Source: Baffinella frigidus (Eukaryota; Cryptophyceae; Cryptomonadales; Baffinellaceae). Taken from it: 10,190 bases of DNA. A program made the position numbers and the translations under genes. The stretch is from contig MU647217.1 in NCBI GenBank assembly GCA_026770585.1, positions 101,626 through 111,815 of the forward strand, read 5' to 3'. Positions within the stretch are counted from its first letter, which is position 1; each line of letters opens with the position of its first letter. This document shows, in pieces, positions 8,610 through 10,190 of the stretch. The notes beneath the pieces were generated by a model, which ran no database searches, had not been told where the DNA came from, and saw nothing but the letters and a program-made list of their open reading frames with translations.

Positions 8610-9973
8610 TGGCGACTCTCACAACGGTTGACTGAACCAGGCAGGAGTGTACCACGACGACAACTAAACCGGCCGGGCTTTGTACCAGGAAAACCTCTGA
8701 TTATCCACAAGCCCGCATAGTGGGAGAACATGGCCTTTTCCTGGACCCTTGGATTGAATTGGAGTGAGTCGGAATCCGACTCACTCCCAGTACAAATTGA
8801 GGGAACTGAAAAAGGCGATTTTCTCCCACCCAAGAAGCGATGGAGTCAAGCGTTGCACGCCCCACTTAGCAGCCACCCAAAGTTGCCGTAGGCCGAGACT
8901 TTTTGGTCCTGTGATCCCTCGCCCTACGGTAGGAAGTCCTAGGCAATGGCGTATGCCTAACTACCCCATTTTCAGGCCGTATATTGGAGGTTGTCAGAAA
9001 CGCATATTGGAGGTTGTCAGAAACGCAGGACGCAAGCAGGCGCAACACGGCGCCAACGCAGGACGCAAGCAGGCGCAACACGGCGCCAGTAATGCAACAC
9101 CGACCGCTCATCAGGCACCGGGGGCTTCGCGGATACAGTCCATCTAGACGATGTGTACTAGAATCTTATCCACTGCCCTAGAACCTAACCGGAATTTCAC
9201 CTTGAATTCAAGGTGAAAAGGAACTCGGCCGCTGCTAAGTGGCCCCAGCCACCCGAAGTTGACCAGATCGATCTAGCTACCTGTTCTACAACAACGTGTA
9301 GTGTGTGAGAGAACTCCTGATCCTTGGCCAAAAAAACCGCAGGGGGTCTTAGAATGTGGTCATCCTGGTCGTGTGATGAATAAATCTCTCTGCAGTAAAT
9401 TCCACAGACGGTAAAGGCGGTGTCGGTGTTAGCCTCAGGTTCTGCTGTTGGATGGGAATTTACTACAGAGAGAATTTACTACAGAGATATATTTTTTCAA
9501 GGCTGAGCCGTTACCGCCTGGCGAAAACGCCTTTTCTTCCTCACCCCGAACTGGTTCACTTCGGGTGGCTGGCGGGGGGGGGTCCTAGCTCTGTCCCAGT
9601 TCAATTTGGGCTCGCCGTTATTTCGCCCCCCCCCGAAATCTCACAGGTAATTTTCATGGGGGAAATTTACCTGTGAGATTTCGGGGAAATTTTCAAAATT
9701 TACCTGTAAAATTCCGGGGGGGGCGAAACAATGGCGGGCTCAAATCCGAGTGGGACAGAGCTAGGAGTCTCACCTGGCGCTCGAAGTCTCGTGGACGGTA
9801 GGGCCACGCGGGCGGAAACGTGGGGTTCAAGAGCACGTCCTCGACCGTGACGCCCGGCCCTGATGGCACGCTCATGCCGCGCATCGCGTCCGCACGCCCG
9901 GCTTGGATCGCTAAGGTCCACGCTCGGCCGGGGATTTTCTCCCCCGGGCCGCGGGCGCGACACGCGAGCGCAC
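853..9973 (-). CDS. Split gene for a Methyltransf_11-like SAM-dependent methyltransferase (partial; six exons, 3' end off the window)
   Basis: Joining 9973-9774, 7375-7343, 5393-5304, 4456-4398, 2947-2866 and 948-853 on the minus strand gives one uninterrupted frame of about 186 residues. Every acceptor is CAG and every donor GT (GTGAGA, GTAATC, GTACCT, GTAAGT, GTCGAA, GTTGGT). Phases match at each junction; the exon 4/5 join splits a Lys codon 2+1. The product follows a family known from plants, algae and cyanobacteria: an N-terminal FPPAWPY..DF block, DESDD..FY, PRLVTHMDE.AI.ALT.YY, an atypical motif I (DILDICSSWVSHFP instead of a Gly-rich DxGxG loop), VGLGMN.AEL, DLNKDPRLPYADNAFDVVT, then DYL..PLEVFRE. 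The expected RVLKPGG and C-terminal blocks are missing because the window ends. The substrate is unknown, and with the Gly-rich loop absent, catalysis is not certain. Family assignment is strong; the real transcript and the N-terminus are inferred. Confidence 0.85.
983..1053. mobile_element. Short foldback element of family 1
   Basis: About 20-bp arms (around 984-1003 and 1034-1052), CCAACGAAAATTTCTACAC against CCACGAAAATTACTACAC, surround the core TTTACTATTACTTGTATGG. Related cores are at 2386-2405 and 3597-3615, and half-copies near 118-172 and 4710-4745. It sits about 34 bp from the exon 6 acceptor. Confidence 0.65.
1087..1146 (-). pseudogene. Partial copy of methyltransferase exon 6, 5' 20 codons
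   Basis: The copy encodes DPRLPYADDAFDVVTCVVSI after an acceptor (CGACAG), identical to exon 6 except N to D. It then departs from the exon and has no equivalent of the PLEVFRE end. It lies in intron 5 upstream of the full exon. The frame stays open into the adjoining foldback-derived sequence, so it could be spliced but would not complete the domain. Confidence 0.8.
1315..1380 (-). pseudogene. Partial copy of methyltransferase exon 6, 5' 22 codons
   Basis: The copy encodes DPRLPHADDAFDVVTCVVSIDH after the same CCGGCAG acceptor, then runs through ACPS to an in-frame TGA. Inclusion would therefore truncate the protein. It shares its downstream flank with the copy at 1588-1623, showing that exon piece and intron flank were duplicated together. 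Confidence 0.8.
1486..1551. repeat. Two identical 33-bp tandem units
   Basis: Unit begins CACGTCCATCATCATTCAAC; units 1486-1518 and 1519-1551 are identical. A diverged unit is at about 1227-1256 in the neighbouring duplicated block. Confidence 0.85.
1555..1583. repeat. 14-bp inverted repeat with 1-nt loop
   Basis: GTCCGTCCTGAGGA, C, TCCTCAGGACGGAC. It lies in the shared flank of the exon-6 partial copies. Confidence 0.85.
1588..1623 (-). pseudogene. Partial copy of methyltransferase exon 6, 12 codons
   Basis: The copy encodes LDVVTCGVSTDY, then ACPS and TGA, like the copy at 1315-1380. The acceptor half is lost. It is the most diverged member of the array in intron 5. Confidence 0.7.
1668..1800. 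mobile_element. Degenerate foldback of family 2 (CACTTAGCA ends)
   Basis: The left end CACTTAGCAACCACCGATGCC is followed by a body ending GGAAATCCGGGGAAGATAGGCAT, shared with the copies at 4072-4265 and 5936-6056. The right terminal bases are decayed. Confidence 0.55.
2722..2763. repeat. Perfect 42-bp palindrome centred on GAATTC
   Basis: TTGGTCACGTAGCTGGGGG, then AATT, then its exact reverse complement. There is no loop, so it can form a cruciform or a complete RNA hairpin in the intron. Confidence 0.9.
2866..2947 (-). CDS. Methyltransferase exon 5 (VGLGMNEAEL...DLNK block)
   Basis: One base completing the split Lys codon is followed by 27 codons, RVGLGMNEAELKEN...DVADLNK, before donor AAG|GTCGAA. 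The acceptor is GTGGCAG. GLGMN-xEL followed by DLNK is the block that follows CSSWVSH in this family, corresponding to the second strand and turn of the Rossmann-like fold. It joins exon 6 (DPRLPYADN) in phase 0 to give the conserved DLNKDPRLP sequence. Two more copies of its 5' part lie upstream at 3047-3092 and 3306-3330. Confidence 0.87.
3047..3092 (-). pseudogene. Second copy of methyltransferase exon 5 (15 codons, splice sites apparently intact)
   Basis: One base plus 15 codons read RVGLGMNEAELKEDK, from acceptor GTGGCAG to AAG|GTGTTA. The entry phase (completes the Lys codon with G) and exit phase (0) equal those of exon 5, so it could in principle replace exon 5 without a frameshift, giving a product 12 residues shorter that lacks the second half of the block. 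It lies in a tandem duplication offset by 145 bp from exon 5. It may be a decayed copy or an alternative exon. Confidence 0.6.
3286..3330 (-). pseudogene. Third, rearranged copy of methyltransferase exon 5
   Basis: On the minus strand 3330-3306 reads RVGLGMNG after acceptor ATGGCAG. The next part of the exon appears on the plus strand instead: 3286-3303 reads ELKENK. The fragment therefore looks like an exon 5 copy with an internal small inversion. Confidence 0.5.
3457..3522 (+). repeat. Telomere-like tract, TTTATGG grading into TTTAGGG
   Basis: Three TTTATGG units (3457-3477), then TTTATTG variants, then three TTTAGGG units (3498-3518) ending TTTAG. Interstitial, not a chromosome end. Confidence 0.7.
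3552..3900. repeat. Long imperfect inverted repeat with nested insertion
   Basis: Left arm 3552-3671 and right arm 3816-3900 share ATTTAAT-CAATTATT, GGCAAC, ATTGTAGATTTCGGG and TAGCGCGGA then CAGGTCGGGGG. The left arm is longer because a family 1 core (about 3578-3632) interrupts it. Confidence 0.65.
4072..4265. mobile_element. Foldback element of family 2, 194 bp
   Basis: Ends CACTTAGCAGACACCGGTGCC and GACACCGATGGTTGTTAAGTG are inverted repeats. Inside are four 20-bp tandem units (4103-4182) and the hairpin CCCCGGAAATCCGGGG. No coding capacity. Confidence 0.7.
4303..4393. repeat. About 91-bp direct repeat, first copy (second at 6348-6438)
   Basis: Both copies begin AAGAGCGCGGCCCACCGAGA and share GTGGAACGTCTCAAAGCAAA and following bases with few differences. 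This copy ends next to the exon 4 donor, so the intron 4 start was copied into intron 2 or vice versa. Confidence 0.8.
4398..4456 (-). CDS. Methyltransferase exon 4 (DICSSWVSHFP block)
   Basis: Nineteen codons plus two bases read DICSSWVSHFPKDFPDTMG and then AA, before the consensus donor GTAAGT. The acceptor is TTGGCAG|GAC. C-S-S-W-V-S-H is the most diagnostic string of this methyltransferase family and replaces the usual glycine-rich SAM loop. The final AA pairs with the first base of exon 5 (A, or G in the copy at 3047-3092) to give Lys. The inverted-repeat tip of a foldback element lies about 7 nt upstream of the exon. Confidence 0.87.
4464..4668. mobile_element. Foldback element of family 4, 205 bp, next to exon 4
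   Basis: Ends CCACCAACCCTCACGG and CCGTGAGGGTTGGTGG are perfect 16-bp inverted repeats, with similarity continuing through GACCAAATC. A 14-bp palindrome CCCCAGATCTGGGG sits at 4527-4540. A half copy is at 7954-7990 in intron 1. One tip lies 7 nt from exon 4. Confidence 0.72.
4896..5050. mobile_element. Foldback element of family 3, 155 bp
   Basis: Terminal inverted repeats of about 50 bp start TCCTAGCTTTGTCCCAGT and run through GGGCTCGCCAT-ATTTCGCCCCC. The interior is C-rich/G-rich. No clear target-site duplication. The second copy is at 9583-9766. Confidence 0.75.
5304..5393 (-). CDS. Methyltransferase exon 3 (PRLVTHMDE block)
   Basis: Thirty codons, phase 0 at both ends, start PRLVTHMDEKAIDALTEYY and end KPGSDIL before donor GTACCT. 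The acceptor is CCCTAAACAG, and the intron 3' end consists of degenerate CCCTAAA/CCCCAAA repeats. The exon contributes the helix before motif I and the first half of motif I itself; DIL joins DICSSWVSH from exon 4 to form the family's atypical motif I. Almost the whole exon is repeated in inverted orientation at 5528-5601, giving two head-to-head copies separated by telomere-like sequence. This copy is taken as functional because it alone has a donor in the right place and phase. Confidence 0.87.
5397..5527. repeat. Head-to-head telomere-like repeats
   Basis: TTTAGGG and TTTGGGG units run toward the centre from the left, and CCCTAAA/CCCCAAA away from it on the right, with variant units (TTTTAGGG, ATTGGG). 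The orientation matches an end-to-end telomere junction, but the repeats are few and degenerate. Confidence 0.75.
5528..5601 (+). pseudogene. Inverted copy of methyltransferase exon 3
   Basis: After CCCTAAACAG the plus strand reads PRLVTHMNETAIDALTEYY and AREIKP, 22 of 24 residues as in exon 3. It then diverges and has no donor at the expected place. The frame continues to 5854, but that tail contains a 20-bp tandem duplication (5667-5706) and no family motif, so I do not call the longer frame a gene. Confidence 0.75.
5936..6056. mobile_element. Foldback element of family 2
   Basis: Left end CACTTAGCAGTCGCCGGTGCC, right end AAGGCATCGGTGACTGCTAG, with the shared GGAAATCCGGGGGAG body. An additional 17-bp perfect inverted repeat (5915-5931 and 5962-5978) overlaps its left end. 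Half-ends of the family also occur near 8861 and 9232. Confidence 0.65.
6348..6438. repeat. About 91-bp direct repeat, second copy (first at 4303-4393)
   Basis: Matches the first copy through the GTGGA-AAC bases but lacks the donor: TGACC stands where the first copy has TTACTTGCC. It follows three tandem AACTGACCACAAGAGCTTTG units (6273-6343). Confidence 0.78.
6525..6620 (+). repeat. Member of the CCCTACGGTAGG dispersed repeat
   Basis: CCTACCGTAGGGTCGTATG ... CTTATGGGTTATTCAAAACC recurs, diverged, at 3330-3415 and inverted at 4764-4815. Short palindromic cores also occur at 3169-3182 and 8925-8935. Confidence 0.6.
6621..6912. repeat. Diverged direct duplication in intron 2
   Basis: 6621-6695 and 6837-6912 share AGGACGCGCCAGTAC, CACTCTCT-TGCTGCGTCA, and GTTACGA-CCC-CT-TCGGGATC. 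The GGACGCGCC motif also occurs at 6262 and 6814. Confidence 0.7.
7121..7193. repeat. Three tandem units of about 22-27 bp
   Basis: Each contains CATTTAAGACAGTCAAG followed by a short variable spacer. Confidence 0.85.
7343..7375 (-). CDS. Methyltransferase exon 2 (33-nt micro-exon, DESDDVIFYGQ)
   Basis: Eleven codons read DESDDVIFYGQ between the acceptor GTTGGCAG and the donor GTAATC, phase 0 at both ends. The family carries DES-D--FY directly before PRLVTH, which is how the next exon begins, so the micro-exon bridges exons 1 and 3 exactly. It is too short for ordinary ORF detection. A (TATC)n microsatellite begins about 35 nt upstream of its acceptor on the transcribed strand. Confidence 0.82.
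7411..7630. repeat. (TATC)n/(TA)n microsatellite
   Basis: TATC units with interspersed TGTA and a (TA)n block near 7558-7578; encodes only Ile/Tyr/Ser/Leu repeats. Confidence 0.95.
8293..8364. repeat. 36-bp tandem duplication
   Basis: Units 8293-8328 and 8329-8364 start ATTCACTACCTCGAGACGT and differ at two positions. Confidence 0.88.
8385..8608. repeat. CT-rich microsatellite
   Basis: (CT)n with TTTCTC, CCCTCC and a C-run near 8541-8550. Frames here are repeat artefacts. Confidence 0.95.
8720..8829. repeat. Imperfect foldback, 110 bp
   Basis: The outer arms are imperfect (GTGGGAGAA...CCTTTT.C) and the inner 13-bp arms perfect (8761-8773 and 8775-8787, GGAGTGAGTCGGA) with a 1-nt loop. Confidence 0.75.
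8982..9087. repeat. Two adjoining tandem duplications (23 bp and 33 bp)
   Basis: TATTGGAGGTTGTCAG units at 8982-9004 and 9005-9027 overlap with 33-bp units at 9022-9054 and 9055-9087 (start AACGCAGGACGCAAGCAGG). All are exact copies. Confidence 0.9.
9195..9218. repeat. Perfect 24-bp palindrome centred on GAATTC
   Basis: TTTCACCTTGAA followed by TTCAAGGTGAAA, without loop. Confidence 0.9.
9583..9766. mobile_element. Foldback element of family 3, 184 bp, next to exon 1
   Basis: Same ends as the copy at 4896-5050 (TCCTAGCTCTGTCCCAGT ... CTGGGACAGAGCTAGGA type), with an internal nested inverted repeat based on CTCACAGGTAA. On the transcribed strand it begins only 7 nt after the exon 1 boundary, immediately behind GTGAGAC. 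Confidence 0.75.
9774..9973 (-). CDS. Methyltransferase exon 1 (N-terminal block)
   Basis: This frame is open over 2 nt plus 66 codons and ends ERQ before the donor CAG|GTGAGA. It contains SGPGVTVEDVLLNPTF and PPAWPYRPRDFERQ, which fit the region just before the DES-D-FY block of this family. The upstream boundary at 9973 is chosen because a textbook acceptor, (CT)n(CA)nGCAG, directly precedes it. An alternative acceptor is CCTTAG about 57 nt further in, and translation could instead start at the ATG at 9884 or the ATG 9 nt after it. Codons are GC-rich at the third position, unlike the AT-richer introns. The 3' boundary is firm because the next exon continues the family alignment without a gap; the 5' boundary is tentative. 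Confidence 0.72.
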
Positions 9974-9976
9974 CTG

Positions 9977-10021
<45 letters not shown>

Positions 10022-10023
10022 GG

Positions 10024-10074
<51 letters not shown>
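9977..10074. repeat. (TG)n(GA)n(GC)n(GA)n compound microsatellite
   Basis: (TG)n about 9977-10000, (GA)n 10001-10020, (GC)n 10023-10039, (GA)n to about 10074. On the gene strand this is (CT)n(GC)n(CT)n(CA)nGCAG directly before exon 1, so it would be the polypyrimidine tract. No exon was recognised beyond it (10075-10190). Confidence 0.93.
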
Positions 10075-10078
<4 letters not shown>

Positions 10079-10190
10079 GGGTTTCTGCACGACAACGGAA
10101 CAGGCCTGTGACAGACCTGCATAATCGCAGAACCTGTGACCAGGTGACGTGTACAGCATTCAGTGTAAAGCATGCAGGCTTTGCGTGGAG

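Larger units (their letters stand above)
7376..9773 (-). other. Intron 1 of the methyltransferase gene
   Basis: Contains two large microsatellites (7411-7630 and 8385-8608), a diverged direct repeat (7759-7840 and 8032-8105), a 36-bp tandem duplication (8293-8364), foldbacks at 8720-8829 and 9583-9766, a 24-bp palindrome at 9195-9218, tandem repeats at 8982-9087, and a half foldback at 7954-7990. No exon copy was recognised. Confidence 0.68.

Noticed and set aside
8284-8833. Long frames on both strands, Arg/Glu-rich or Leu/Ser-rich
   Set aside because: Produced by the CT-rich microsatellite; no conserved motif outside it.
9700-10173. 157-codon minus-strand frame across exon 1 in another frame
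   Set aside because: Its middle is microsatellite (Ser/Leu, Thr/His repeats), and the family match lies in the frame ending at 9774 with ERQ.
1-10190. Autonomous transposon or retroelement (reverse transcriptase, transposase, integrase)
   Set aside because: No frame showed recognisable motifs of these enzymes; all mobile-like sequences here are short and non-coding.

Overview
The window reads as nuclear DNA of a eukaryote, most likely a microalga. There is no prokaryotic gene packing, and long open frames are almost all low-complexity or repeat-derived. Introns are spliceosomal GT-AG, (CT)n, (TATC)n, (TG)n and (GA)n microsatellites are abundant, foldback elements are dense, and TTTAGGG-type repeats (plant/algal telomere type) occur. 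The lineage cannot be fixed from sequence alone; a dinoflagellate or another protist alga with large introns would fit, but this is inference.

The main result is one split gene on the minus strand that is invisible to a simple ORF scan. Six short exons (9973-9774, 7375-7343, 5393-5304, 4456-4398, 2947-2866, 948-853) all have CAG acceptors and GT donors, join in compatible phases, and together encode about 186 residues. These follow, in order, the conserved blocks of a plant/algal/cyanobacterial type methyltransferase (Methyltransf_11-like class I SAM-dependent fold): DESDD..FY, PRLVTHMDE, DICSSWVSH, VGLGMNEAEL, DLNK-DPRLPYADNAFDVV, DYLNTPLEVFRE. The next block (RVLKPGG) should lie beyond the low-coordinate edge. 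The start codon is not established and may lie beyond the high-coordinate edge.

The five complete introns (about 0.85-2.4 kb) hold two kinds of material. First, fragments of neighbouring exons: exon 6 has three 5' copies in intron 5 and two partial copies in intron 6; exon 5 has two extra copies in intron 4, one with usable-looking splice sites in the right phase; exon 3 has an inverted copy in intron 2, forming a 282-bp palindrome whose centre is degenerate telomere-like repeat; and an LKPGG exon fragment lies on the opposite strand at the window start. Second, non-coding foldback (MITE-like) families recur here, with members lying within a few bases of exon 1's donor and exon 4's acceptor.

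Layout from low to high coordinate: 1-852 intron 6 (CT microsatellite, exon shards, a 140-bp foldback); 853-948 exon 6; 949-2865 intron 5 with the exon-6 tandem array and a perfect 42-bp palindrome; 2866-2947 exon 5; 2948-4397 intron 4 with exon-5 copies, a TTTAGGG tract and two large foldbacks; 4398-4456 exon 4; 4457-5303 intron 3 with two foldbacks; 5304-5393 exon 3; 5394-7342 intron 2; 7343-7375 exon 2; 7376-9773 intron 1; 9774-9973 exon 1; then a simple-sequence tract upstream. I saw no tRNA, rRNA, CRISPR array, reverse transcriptase or transposase.
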